Below, piece after piece: positions 53,611-64,000 of a stretch of DNA of 64,000 bases. Source of the stretch: Ixodes scapularis (taxonomy: Eukaryota; Arthropoda; Arachnida; Ixodida; Ixodidae); NCBI RefSeq assembly GCF_016920785.2, contig NW_024609880.1, positions 48,012,296-48,076,295 on the forward strand, in the 5' to 3' direction. The position numbers and the translations under genes were made by a program. Below the pieces are notes generated by a model that was given only the letters and a program-made list of their open reading frames with translations, was not told the origin of the DNA and searched no databases. Each line of letters opens with the position of its first letter. Position 1 is the first letter of the stretch.

Positions 53611-56600
53611 AATCATGGGTTTAGGTTTAGTGAACCCGACCCTCTTGGCGTCTGTAGTTTTGGACCGGTAGGCAGAGCAGATTGTGCTGGTTACAATCTA
53701 CGTCGGCACATCATTGCCGTCGTTATCCTTGCTTTGGGATAATTTCTTTTGTTTTCCAATGTAGTGAGGGAATTTCGGTCAAGTATCCGAAAGAAGTACG
53801 ATACAGAAAAATTGGGGTAAAGCCGGAACGACACGACTGCCCCTCTATCGCCGGGAGAATACAATAGCCAGGAAAACGCAGCCAAGTCGAGGAATTTACG
53901 CATGCTCGCGTAACGGCTCGGCAGGAACTTTCGTGCGGTTTATCACATTCCACGGCACACATTAACTGGCCTTGATATTTTGTCAGCCGCCATATTTATA
54001 CATATGTAATGTCCGTTATCAATCCCGTTTGACGGCTCCAAACTCCAACCGTTCTATAATTGGAATGTGCGCGGTGATAACAGCCGACGTGATTGTGTAA
54101 GCGAGTCTGGTGCGCATCCTGTGTTTGCAAGTTAGGCCGGCCGCGGCCGTGCGCAAACCTTTTCTACTTTTGATCTTTGGAATTACTTGAAGGTTCGAGC
54201 ATCTGTGAACAACACTGACAGAGGTGTTCGTGGGCAGCGTACTACGTATAAGGCAGACATTGTTTTTTCCCCCGTGAAGCCGCTGACACGTTGCCAGTAA
54301 GTACATCAATATCAAAGGTCAGTGTGCCGACGCTGTGTGAGGCGTTTTTTTTTTCCTTGTGTGGCGATCCCGTTGCATTGGTCATATAAGGAGTGTCTTC
54401 AGATATGTTAGAATCATTCACATGTATGAAGCAAACATGCTCCGAACATGGTTCAGGCATCGCAGATAAGTCCGTCATCACGTCTCAAAGGAACTTTGTC
54501 TTTTGTTTGGTGTATGAGCACCTGTGTTGTACTGAAGTAGGTCAAGTGTTCCGACTGTCTTCGCAGTCGATCTGCGCAAAATGCGCCGTGCAACTTTATC
54601 GAAAAAAAAAAAAAAAATCTGCAGCTTCTTTTTGTTTCCGTCGTATTAAGTCTCGTCGGAATGATAGTTTGCAATGACTGCGTTCAATTACTAAGCGTGT
54701 GATGCAGATTGGACTCTGTATCGATATGGTTTGACACCTCGATCTTCTGTCCTTGGTCGAGGGAACCCTTTTGCCAGCAGGTGGGTCTCTGCTTGAGACT
54801 TTGTGCTTGTCCGTCCCTTCTCGTCCCAGTCTCGGGGATTTTAGTCAAATGTTTAACCACCACCCGCTCGTTTGTGCCCTAACCTTTTGTTCGTCCATAT
54901 TTCTAGTTCGCCTGACTCACCACTGTCGTCCGGGTAACGTCGTTGTTAACGGTACTCAAAAGTTAGGAGCTTCGAGTTTGCGTTTCAATTAACGCGTGGT
55001 TATTTCCATACATTCGTCAACGCTACGTTTCGAGCGTCCAGGCTTTGTAATGGATGATCTGACCATTTGGTTGGTCTTCGAATCCTTGAGAGTTCGCTGC
55101 TGCTGCCCTCTGTTAGATTTCCTTTTTCTTTTGCTCATTTCTGTTTTCTCTCTCTCTGCTCATCTGGACGCCATCGCTGAGGCGGCGGCAGCACCGAAAT
55201 AGCCCACGGTGTCTTAGCCATTTCCGGTTTGCGAACTCCTTTTTTGTGTTTGTGTGTTTCTGACTTCATTGCTTGGTTATCTTCGATGTTGTTTTTGAGT
55301 GTTTTATTTATTTTTTCTTCTGTGGTTCCTCGTTATCGCCTCAGTTGCAGCGGCACTTACGGGTCGTCTCACTTGTGCCTAATATTATTCGATTTTGTTT
55401 TTGCGCTTTCATTTTTATATTTTTTATTTTATTTTTGCCGTCGCTGTACGTGCACGCCCGTGTGCGTATAGCGACCTGCTTGTTTAGTTTTGCCGTGTAT
55501 CATTCGGTTTCTGTTTGGTTAGGGGCGAGGTGTATAGTACGTCTTCCTTTGCGTATATACTTGTTGGCGTTTTTGGATTTAATAGTGCGTAAAGCGCGTA
55601 AAAAAAAAAAAAAAAAAAAAATTGCCCGTTTTGTTGATTTTGCTTGCTCCGACGGCACGTCCTGGTTGCTGCGGTGGGAAAAGTGCCGAAGGGGACAGTG
55701 ATGGTCTTGGCCGGGACCAAGCGAGCGAGTCGTTAGGTTGCTCTTCTTTTTCATCTTGGTTACCCTTTTTTTTGTGTCGTTTATTCTCGGAACTGCACGG
55801 GGTGGGTTGGGAGGAAGAGGTGAGCGAGGAGGGGTTCGTAATGGAGTTCTCGTTTCCCTTATTGCTCCGGTTTTTTGTTTCCTTTCTGCAGTTGTTTCCA
55901 CTTTTGGTTTTTGGTTGGTTTGGCATTCTTGCCTTGACCTTCACTTCCGGTTAAGATACCAAACAAAACAAACAAAGCAAAAAAAAAAAAAAAAAGCGTG
56001 AGAACTGTTTTTTTGTTTCTTTTTTTTTCGGTGCGAGAACAGAAGAAAGTACGCCGACGGCGGTTGCTGCTACAGTGTATTGCTTCTCTCCTTAGTATGT
56101 GCCTTTCTTGTCCTCTGACGATAAGCTTGCTCTCTATGGGGCTGGGAATCGAACCGGACTCTCCGCGTCTCTAAGCGTAACGCGTTCTTTTTATTTTTTT
56201 TTTTTTTGTACGAATGCTTGTTATTATTTGCTATGGGAACCGCGAAACGCGAATGATAATCTAATCATCCGCGTTTCCTCCTTCGCTAGCTTTAACCTGC
56301 TGCACGAGTGGTGACTTTGGTGCACCCTCGCGTTTCCCACGTGCTTCAAGTCTTTCTAAAATTGACTGACTTAAATGAGGCACTGAAGTCGATTCTGAGA
56401 TCGTCCTTTTGTGGTGATAAATCAATCTAGACGCTCTAAGCATCCTAACAAACCCGAAATTACAATCGTGCGTAGCTTATTTCCTCGTTAAAAGCGTGTT
56501 CAAAATCGCGACACCCCCTTTTTGAGAATTTTCTTTTCAGCGAAGTGGTCGACGAAGGGCGCTTGTCGGCGAGTTGCAAGCGATATGGCTTCGCTCCCGG

Positions 56601-56980
56601 AGAAAAAGAGGAGTCTTATCCAAATGTGTACCTATCAGACTCTCTTCAAAACGAGTTAGATTAAAATCATTTGGAATCTGCGCGTATTGTAGGGCTTTCG
56701 TTGGTGTACACAATGTAGTCCGCGAGACAAAAGAGTCCACATGTTTTTCTATTGCCCTGAGATGAATAGGCAGTTTTGTAATATAGGACTTGATATATGT
56801 GGAAACTAACACGTTCTTAAAAATAACAATATAAGATCAAAAAGAACCTTTTTCAAAAATGACTTTAGTGTCCCATTATGGGTTTTTCATGGCGCTCAGC
56901 AAGTTTCTAATTGAAACCACATGTGTATTTTGACTAATTAAGAAGGTTAATTAAAATGTTTAGTTAATTACCCAAAAAAG
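53611..56980. other. No gene supported
   Basis: Contains pyrimidine-rich DNA (55060-55460), A20 near 55602 and T tracts. 53763-53863 reads EGISVKYPKEVRYRKIGVKP after an acceptor-like TTTTCCAATGTAG and then stops. Minus 54240-54480 has a short protein-like stretch (EDTPYMTNATGSPHKEKKN). Neither could be tied to a family, and both may be decayed transposon coding text. Confidence 0.4.
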
Positions 56981-56981
56981 G

Positions 56982-59815
56982 TAATAATAATAATAATTCT
57001 TTATTTTATGTGCCCACAAACAACTTTCCAGTGTCCACTGAGGTGCACTAAAATACTAAATACAAATACCGCGAAAACACTAAATACAAATACCACAAAA
57101 ACAAAAATACTAAATACAAATTCCTCAAAAACCCTAAATACAAATGCCACAAAAACACTAAATACAAATACCACCAAAACACTAAACACAAATACCACAA
57201 AATTACTAAATACAAAAAGTCTCATTAAAATATCTAGGCGAAAGACATCCATTCATGAACAAGCAAGGTAAATTCCCGAAGACAAATGAAAATATCCAGG
57301 TGATGTTTTTTATTGAAGGCCGATTGAATCCGTGACAAAGGGTATACGGGACATGCAAGATGGATAAAACGTTAATACATTCCGGCTGGCCTTTGATGGA
57401 ACATGGAAGTCAATGGATCGTAGTAAGTCCATTGACTTGACGTGAGCATGAACAACTTTATGAAGAAAAAACAAAATCTCTGAACTGCCTCCTCATGGCA
57501 GGTTTATATAATGCAAAACGGTGAAGTAGCATTTCACGAAGATAAAAAAAACCTCCTTCCAATATAGCGGTTATACACTATTCTCATCACCCGCTGTTGT
57601 ACATTTTCGATTTCTGTTGCCTGACCAAGAGATAATGAATTCCAGATTACCGAGCCAACTTCTAACCGTGATCTAACTAGTGACTTAAATAAATGCAACA
57701 AAAAAGAGGGTGATGAGAGCTTCAGGCCTCCAGAACCGAGAAATAATGCCTAACACTCTTAACGCAGCATTAGCAGTTATAAACACGCGTTCTTTGAAAA
57801 AAAAAAAAAAAAAAAAGTGAGCTGTCATTACGGACACCAAGGTTCCTTACAAAAGATACCCGGGGTATCAAGGCGCCTTCAAGGTTGTAAGAAAAAGAAA
57901 TGAATTCACGCTTTCTCTTTCTAGATAGTACAATATGTTTAGTTTTCTCCGAATTAAACGACAAGTGGTTCTTCAAGCACCAATTTGAAACATGTTCTAT
58001 GTCAGCTTGAAGATTAGTGCAATCAAATACTGACCTCACATTTAATAAAATAGTGTAACATTATCGGCAAAGAATTTTTGCGCCACTAACACACGAAACA
58101 ATATAATTTATAAACAAAATAAGCAAAAGCAGTCCCAGGATGGAGCCCTGGGGCACCCCGGATTGAGAAACAAACTCGTCGGAGTAGCTTTCTTCAACAC
58201 GAACAGAGTTTCGACGACCTCTCAGATAACTAGAAAACCATGCGCACAGATAGGAACTGAATCCATGCAGAGCGAGCTTTTGTTGAAGTAAATCGTGACT
58301 AATACGGTCGAGAGCTTTAGACGTGTCGAAATAAATCGCATCAACCTGCACCCTGGTGGGCGCAATCGGCACTGAGAAATTTAAAAAAATGAGCATAAGT
58401 TAGATTCTACCGTTCTTTCCTTTAAAAATCCGTGCTGAGCTTCAGTATCATTGGGCTCAGATAAAAGTAAAGGCGCTTATGGACTACTTTTTTCAAATAC
58501 TTTTGCAAATCCACGTAACAGTGACACCGGCCGGTAATTGTTAACCAATGGTTAATCACCGGACTTGAAAATAGGCACAACTGCGGAGAATTTCCAAAGT
58601 TCGGGGAAATAACCCTGTGCAAGAGACAAGTTGAAAATATGCGTTAAAACTGGAGCAAAAATAGAACAACAAACTTTTATAATAAAACTAGGGATCCCGT
58701 CCATGCCGGTTGATAGTTTGGGTTTCAGTTGTTTTATAGCCTCTAAAATGTCTTCAATGCAAACAGTAAGTGTAGGCAGATAATCGGAACGCTCAACGTC
58801 AACGGAACTAAAAGAGCTGCTTGTGTGAAAAGAATAGAAGGAACTGAAATACTCAGCGAAACGAGTTGCAATGTCGGCCTGAGAACACAGATAACCATTA
58901 TCGTCGCGGAAGCAAATATGTGACTTATTTTCACGAAAACGTTGCTTCGTAAAGTTTTTTTTTTCTTCTTTAGGTTATATTTAATGTCATTTAGGTACAT
59001 TTGGTTATCTTGCTCGTATAATTTTTTGACCATAGCGCGATAAATGCTGAACTTCTGATACCACACATCTAATCCTGTTTTGTTTTTTTACACAAATGAT
59101 GACAGTGAAGCTTCATTCGAGAGGCGATTTTTTAACTCTCTTGAAAACCAACTTGGGTAATGGGAAGAGCGCGTAAACCGTTTCGATATAAACATATCCA
59201 TCGCGTAGCACTTTACAATAGATGTCAAGGTTTCTGTAGCTGAGTCAACTCTATGGTATATTTAAGACATCCGACCAGTCATACTGCTCCATAAATTTGT
59301 ACGAGCCAAGATATTTCCCTCGAGAATAGTAATACGCTGCTGAATTTCTATTAAAATGAGGCCTGCATGACAAGCAGAATTTTGTTTTAAAAGGCGGGTG
59401 GTAAGCATCTATGGCAGTAACGGATTCACAGCCGGAATCCTGGGATCAAGCGGAGCATCTGATAAACATAAATCTAGCTCGTTTCGATCACTATTCGCAA
59501 GTGCATTGTACTGACTAAAAAAAATACAAACGAAAGTGACCAAGAGGCTTTCCTAGGAGTCACACTTGATAAACAAGAAGCAACACCGGTTCTTCAATCA
59601 ATTCCGGGCAAGTGAAAATCACCTTAGATCAGAACACGAAATTTAGAAAAGTCAACTTTTTTCTGAACAGTTTCAAAATGTTCTACATATTCTGCATCAT
59701 CAAAAGGAGGAGGGAAATAATAGTTCCCAACTAAAAAGTTAAAACCATCACTGGTGGCTGTTTCTACCCTGACACACTCGGCATAAGTTTTCATATCGTT
59801 CCCCCGGCGCTGACT
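56982..59815 (-). pseudogene. CR1/Jockey-type LINE, part of EN through RT to 3' end
   Basis: Minus-strand order: endonuclease text (GNDMKTYAECVRVETATSDG near 59720-59800), linker, RT finger LSTGMDGIPSFIIK (about 58690), VVPIFKSGD and NNYRPVSL (about 58520-58580), then AIYFDTSKALDRISHDLL and SGVPQGSILG (58061-58396). Next is a frameshift and FFADNVTLF where FADD is expected (about 58050-58078). The C-terminal LVRSRLEVGSVIWN follows near 57640. The 3' UTR has a 24 bp minisatellite, AATAAA, and a (TTA)n tail at 56982-56997. Frameshifts, stops and the altered second Asp make it inactive. The remaining 5' part resumes at 61629 beyond a 1.8 kb insertion. Confidence 0.8.
57047..57215. repeat. Minisatellite, about seven or eight units of about 24 bp
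   Basis: The unit ACTAAATACAAATACCACAAAAAC repeats with small changes inside the LINE 3' UTR. On the minus strand it gives a repeating VFVFSVF frame, which is not a protein. Confidence 0.9.
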
Positions 59816-59817
59816 TA

Positions 59818-61626
59818 AAGGGTAACTGCAAAGAAAAAAAAGTTTTTTTTTAAACAGCCTAATTGGGATAAGCATGTCACAAAACAAATGTTCCACGAAA
59901 AAAATTATTTTTTTTATCAATATTTACGCCACAGGACGTAATTTAGTAGAGTCAGAACCTCTCCACATTTGAAACTCCCGCTCTTTCGACCCCCCGCGGA
60001 AGAGGAGTACGCCCCGCCCCTCACTCTCCTTGCGTTGCGGAGTTGAACGACGCAGCGTCTCGACTTCCGGCAAGATCTGGCAACTACGCCAGGCCGCGGT
60101 ATTGTTTTGGTGGTTTTGGTGGTTTGCGAGCACATGTAGCGAAGACGTGACCGGAGAAGTGCCCCTGTGATGTTCCCGGAAGACGGAAAGTATCGTTCGT
60201 AATCGTCGTGCGCGCTTTGAAAGCGAAGGGAGTCACAGAATCCACGAGTGCGCAACCACAAGCCAAGGTTCACGACAGCGTTGCGTTGGTTTCGGCGATC
60301 TCGTTCTGTTTGGTGCAACACGGCGATGCGACAGAGCTGAAACGTTCGTGGTGTGTGTAATGCGGTGCTAACACGGAGCGCAAATTGGTTGTTGTGGGGT
60401 TGACGTTCAACCAGTTAAGTCCCGTCGTCGTCAGCTGATCCAGTCAAACTGGTCCGGGAGGACGCTGGGAGCGTTTTTAAAAGTAAATCTGCCTCGTTCT
60501 GTTTCAAAATGTGGAAGTTTCCCGACGCATACCGTGAGTACAAAGCTGCGGGCGTTTTCAACAAAATTACGTCGTTTTAATTGAACAATGAACTCCGAAT
60601 TGTTGACCTAAATCTGCCGTTTTCATGCTTCGTGTTGGACTGCGTTTGCACAGCGACGTGTTGCATCGTGCGGTGTGAATAAATTTGGGCACGATTTCGT
60701 ACCTGCATACAGATGCATGAACTGAGACCATTTTTACGTAGGGGACATAGTGTTTTTTTTATTTTCTGTCTAGTCGCGGACGTTAGGTGCACACGGGGCG
60801 AATCTCGACGGCCTCCAGAGCGATATGACGAGAACGTAACTAGACACGTTGGTCGCTACGCGAACGCCCGATTGCCTCCAGCCAAATAGCATTCCTTTCG
60901 GGGCGACATGGCTGCTGGAAGGCTCACTGTCGGGATCACGCATCTGACATCTCCGAAAAGTCAGCATTTGCACGCGCAAACAAGCAAAACAAAAACAAAA
61001 AAAGCACGCTAAGCAAGCAAAGAGGAAAACGAAAGAACCGCGCTATGAAAGCCGAAACCCCGCGTCGCTTCCTATCACTAACACCTGCGACAGCTGCTAA
61101 ACACACACTACTTCACTTCAAGAAGTCTCACTCAAGCACCTGGGTCAGCACGAAACACTGATCACTTCGGCGGAACGATTAGTCGAGGTAGGCGAGACAA
61201 GCAGGAGCAGGGACTTCGGCGGCCATGAAAGAATGGCGAAGCGTTTGTTTGTATGAATCCAAACGGAAGTGCCCGTCTTGTAAACCTTTTGTAAATAATA
61301 ATAACTCTCATCACATGGGTTATTCTTTAAACGTAAAAATATGCCGCTCAAAAGGAAATTGCAACATATAACAAAGGTTTAACAACCAAGATCTAAGCTG
61401 TCAATCAAACTCTTAGCCAATGAGAACCTTTTGGGATTGACGTCACATAATCACAACTTCGTGGCGCGCGATTTAAAACGGACAAAATAGCCGCAAACTA
61501 AAATGAGTCTCACTCAATAAATATTGCTGTAAAAAATGTTTTTTCTCGCGGAAAAATTGTTTTTTGACATGCTTGTCCCAATTAGGCTATTTAAAAAAAA
61601 ACTTTTTTTTCTTTGCAGTTACCCTT
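59818..61626. mobile_element. 1.8 kb TIR element, TA target duplication, inserted in the LINE
   Basis: TIRs of about 110 bp start AAGGGTAACTGCAAAGAAAA and share CCTAATTGGGA.AAGCATGTCA. TA lies outside both ends (59816-59817, 61627-61628). Removing the element joins the LINE endonuclease text VLVAVKSAP across the site, which confirms the boundaries. The AAGGG start and TA target resemble 614-1253. The interior has no transposase; one 134-codon minus frame (59917-60321) has no domain. Confidence 0.85.
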
Positions 61627-61628
61627 TA

Positions 61629-61795
61629 ACGGCCACCAGTACTTTTCCCCCGAATTTCATGCCTTTCTCGTCGAAATACATCATAGGCTCGAGGAAAATA
61701 GCTGCTATCGGAAATGCCGGCAAGGTTTGTATGAAGGGAACAATAGCGCTATGTGCTCTACTACCGCAAATTTCTGCTATTTATCACATATACAG
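61629..61795 (-). pseudogene. 5' remnant of the same LINE (endonuclease start)
   Basis: Minus-strand text ISDSSYFPRAYDVFRRERHE then GGKVLVAV leads into the insertion point, the usual run-up to the GGG.L.AV strand of the AP-type endonuclease. One frameshift separates the two pieces. Sequence upstream of about 61795 is no longer LINE-like, so the 5' end is truncated. Confidence 0.65.
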
Positions 61796-61814
61796 TGACG
61801 TCTTGTTAATATAA

Positions 61815-61818
61815 CCCC

Positions 61819-61849
<31 letters not shown>

Positions 61850-61852
61850 AAA
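61815..61852. repeat. C25 run followed by A13
   Basis: Twenty-five C then thirteen A. It lies just beyond the truncated LINE 5' end. Confidence 0.95.
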
Positions 61853-62333
61853 GAGAATGCGTTTGTTATTTTTTTTTCTTCTAGTAGTAACGAGACGAAA
61901 GTGCATGTATTTACTCAGTTCATCCCGGACAATGTTGTCCATATTAACAGGTTCTGTGTCATCGAAACTGTAATATTGTTTCTTCTGGGTATTTTTTTTT
62001 TTAACGGTCCAATTTTTGGGCTGTGCGGCTTGGTCCAACAAGGAAAAACCCTACTTGCAAGTAAAAACAACGGGCCTTCTTTTATTATTTTTTTTTTTAT
62101 TTTGGTGTTTTTGACAGGCGTTATTTCTCTTTCACGGTATTGACGGCTAATGCGCGAAGCATGACCGCGGCATGAAAAAAAACGTGTTCTATACTTTTTT
62201 TGTTTGGTTAGCTAATACGCACAGCAGTTGCTCGTGCTTGATCCGGAGCAGTTCGTAATTGAAAACACCACGAAATGGAAGCGGTTTCGAACGCGTTTGG
62301 TCGAGCAAAGTGTCCATTACCGACACGTCGTGG

Positions 62334-62337
<4 letters not shown>

Positions 62338-62381
<44 letters not shown>
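62338..62381. repeat. Poly(A) tract of about 43
   Basis: Longest A run in the window. No retroposed body recognised upstream. Confidence 0.95.
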
Positions 62382-62382
<1 letters not shown>

Positions 62383-62468
62383 GCATTGCAAGGTACAAGC
62401 GATGGCTCACGGAAATTGCATTGTACAGTGCCTCCTCTCGGCTGACTATAAAGCAAAACAAAAACAGC

Positions 62469-62484
62469 GGGGGGGGGGGGGGGG
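62469..62484. repeat. G16 run
   Basis: Homopolymer following AAAACAGC. Confidence 0.95.
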
Positions 62485-62937
62485 TGTAAAGAGGAAAAGG
62501 TGGAAGGGGGAGTACACGATGACAATACAATAACAACAACGAGGGAACAATAAAGACAGGAAGAGAAGGATATACGCGAGGGAAAGTCATTCTTGGAATT
62601 CTGTCCGGGTGAATTCCAGCCGATCAGTCATCCCGTGTTGTGCTTTTGCGAGTAATCATGCGATGGGAATGCGGTTTTCGCTAGCGGCCTTGTGTGGAGT
62701 GCCGGTGCTGTACCATTTTTCGTCAGGGTTTGTCCGAATTTACCGTGTTGTGCCAAATACCCAACGAAAGTATTAAAGATACTAAATACCGATTTGAAAA
62801 TGTATTGAGTAGTAGTCAAATTACTTTTAGTACAAACTATCTTGAGTAGAATAGAAATAATTTGAAAAATAATAGAATTACATTCGGAGATACTTGGCAA
62901 GCTTTGCAAGCTAGTAATATAAGAAAATAAAAAAAAA

Positions 62938-63437
62938 AAGTCAGAAAGGTGCTTTATTTTTTATGACTCCTCTGAATATAACATTTTGATGTCATCTTTA
63001 TGACCTTCAAGAAGCGTACGTCTTATATGGTACAATTGAAGTTTACTCTGAAATAATTAGAGATACGCAACACGATTCGTGCCGAACTATTTTAGGAACA
63101 AACGGGACTTATGTGTTGTAGACATGGCACATGGCATCTGCCGCGCTTTAGATTGACGGCATGCTCGGCCCATGACGTATTCCGCAATAAGTTCGTAGTA
63201 TGCACCGCCGCGATTTGGGGGATTTGACAGGTAGTACGGCATTGCATATCCATAAGAGCCGAGCTAGAACTTGATCAGGCAGCCAGACTTGTTGATGAGT
63301 ATGCGAGTGAAGGACACACGTGCACGCTCAGGAGAAACATCTACTTGAGTACAGCAGCCTGTCTCGCTGATTAACAACTAAGAGCGAGTACTTTGTCCCC
63401 CCAGTTAAAGGCGAGAATGAGAACCTGTACCTTCACC
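62938..63437 (-). pseudogene. Candidate 3' terminal exon (or recent pseudogene) with poly(A) signal, unrecognised protein
   Basis: Minus strand. A strong acceptor (TTGTTGTTTTGTGACAG before 63437) leads to VKVQVLILAFNWGDKVLALSC, then a shifted frame with SETGCCTQVDVSPERARVSF, TRILINKSGCLIKF and, after an in-frame TAG at 63264-63266, LGSYGYAMPYYLSNPPNRGG, YYELIAEYVMGRACRQSKAR, QMPCAMSTTHK, and a stop at 63087-63089. AATAAA follows at 62953-62958. Residue composition is clearly protein-like, with Cys-rich text before and after the break. I do not recognise the family. The TAG and the frame change suggest a pseudogene, unless the TAG is a sequencing error and the frame change hides a tiny intron. 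Confidence 0.4.
62953..62958 (-). promoter_or_regulatory. Poly(A) signal AATAAA
   Basis: A canonical hexamer about 130 nt downstream of the candidate stop codon, followed by GCACCTTTCTGAC and a T-rich stretch in the minus sense. Confidence 0.45.
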
Positions 63438-64000
63438 CTGTCACAAAACAACAACTAAGTATTAGGAAGATTAAGAGGAAAACACAGGAGAGTGTCCACA
63501 GAAATGCTTTTAAACGCCATTTCACTGCCCCCTTCTGCACCAGTTCCAACCATTCTTGACGCACTGAGGTCAAGATGATCAAGATACCACAATCTGAATG
63601 TCTAGAAATGACTCCACCTGGCGGAACGAAGCAACGCGCGCATTTGGAAGGAGTTGAAAGGAACGCCTTTGAACGAGCTTAGGAGAAAGAGTTAAGCCAC
63701 AATAGGCACGCAAAGAGATTTGGGGAAGCCCAATCTAGCGTCACTGCAGCTCAATAAAGCCAGAAGGATCTTGCTTCTTTGGTCGTGGGAGTGTCTGTGC
63801 TCGCATGAAAACGGGTTCGCGCATTTTCATACCTGCGATTTTCGAAAATGGTTCATTGTGATCCTACAGAGCGTTGGCGTCACAATCCTCCGTTGACGGA
63901 ACCACTCTATACTCCGTGTCACTAGTTGCGTGCAGTACAGGCGAAGGCTACACCAGGTGAAGAGAGAAGAGGCGAGCACTATGAAGGCGGGACGGGGGAG
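63438..64000. other. No further gene recognised
   Basis: Upstream of the candidate terminal exon on the minus strand, pyrimidine-rich DNA suits an intron end. An ATG at 63981 (+) opens only six codons before the window ends, so nothing can be said of it. Confidence 0.4.

Noticed and set aside
54996..55202. Small membrane-like protein (LLDFLFLLLISVFSL)
   Set aside because: Hydrophobic text comes from a pyrimidine-rich tract; no splice or start support and no conserved feature.
57001..57252. Repeating VFVFSVF protein on the minus strand
   Set aside because: Translation of the 24 bp minisatellite in the LINE 3' UTR.
1..64000. CRISPR arrays, bacterial operons, phage or integron structures
   Set aside because: Composition, introns-like spacing, LINE/SINE content and absence of long frames all point to an animal genome. 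The repeat arrays lack the regular spacer-repeat layout of CRISPR.

Overview
This 64 kb window is eukaryotic, intron-scale, repeat-dense DNA, most likely from a hard tick (Ixodidae, probably Metastriata). The support is a tick-type short repeat with the text GGGTTTTACGTGCCAAA at 51.6 kb, tRNA-derived SINEs, a non-LTR retrotransposon family whose 3' ends run into (ATCC)n, and many palindromic MITEs. The species call rests on remembered repeat text, not on a search. No complete host gene can be seen. Nearly all long open frames are chance or transposon remnants. Four short stretches look like host exons, at low to moderate confidence: 158-216 (-), 24907-25079 (+), 37647-37690 (+) and a terminal exon or pseudogene at 62938-63437 (-).

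Layout. 1-2.1 kb: a candidate exon, a G-run microsatellite and a 640 bp TIR element. 2.1-7.0 kb: the same locus appears twice on either side of a 100-N gap. The left copy carries a 3.07 kb palindromic element; the right copy is the empty site, which fixes a TAA target duplication. 7-19.8 kb: MITEs, long hairpins, a three-unit tandem array of about 310 bp at 13.7-14.7 kb and a duplicated segment at 15.8-16.8 kb. 19.8-22.2 kb: a second TWA-target element with a broken PIF/Harbinger-like transposase frame. 22-31 kb: mostly plain sequence, a candidate exon and LINE copies at 26.6-28.4 kb. 31-43 kb: sparse, with a hAT-like element at 36.2-37.1 kb and a CpG-rich stretch at 37.2-39.6 kb. 43-49 kb: a cluster of LINE 3' ends and one long ORF2 remnant. 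49.6-51.0 kb: a foldback element with tandem-repeat arms and a 9 bp target duplication. 51.2-53.6 kb: nested repeats with a perfect-looking hairpin. 57.0-61.8 kb: a minus-strand CR1/Jockey-type LINE split by a 1.8 kb TIR element. 62-64 kb: a candidate 3' terminal exon with a poly(A) signal.

The main results are about genome structure rather than a pathway. They are a likely unmerged haplotype pair that exposes a heterozygous transposon insertion; nested elements that share a near-palindromic minisatellite; a foldback element with clean boundaries; and an unusual density of mononucleotide G/C runs and long inverted repeats.
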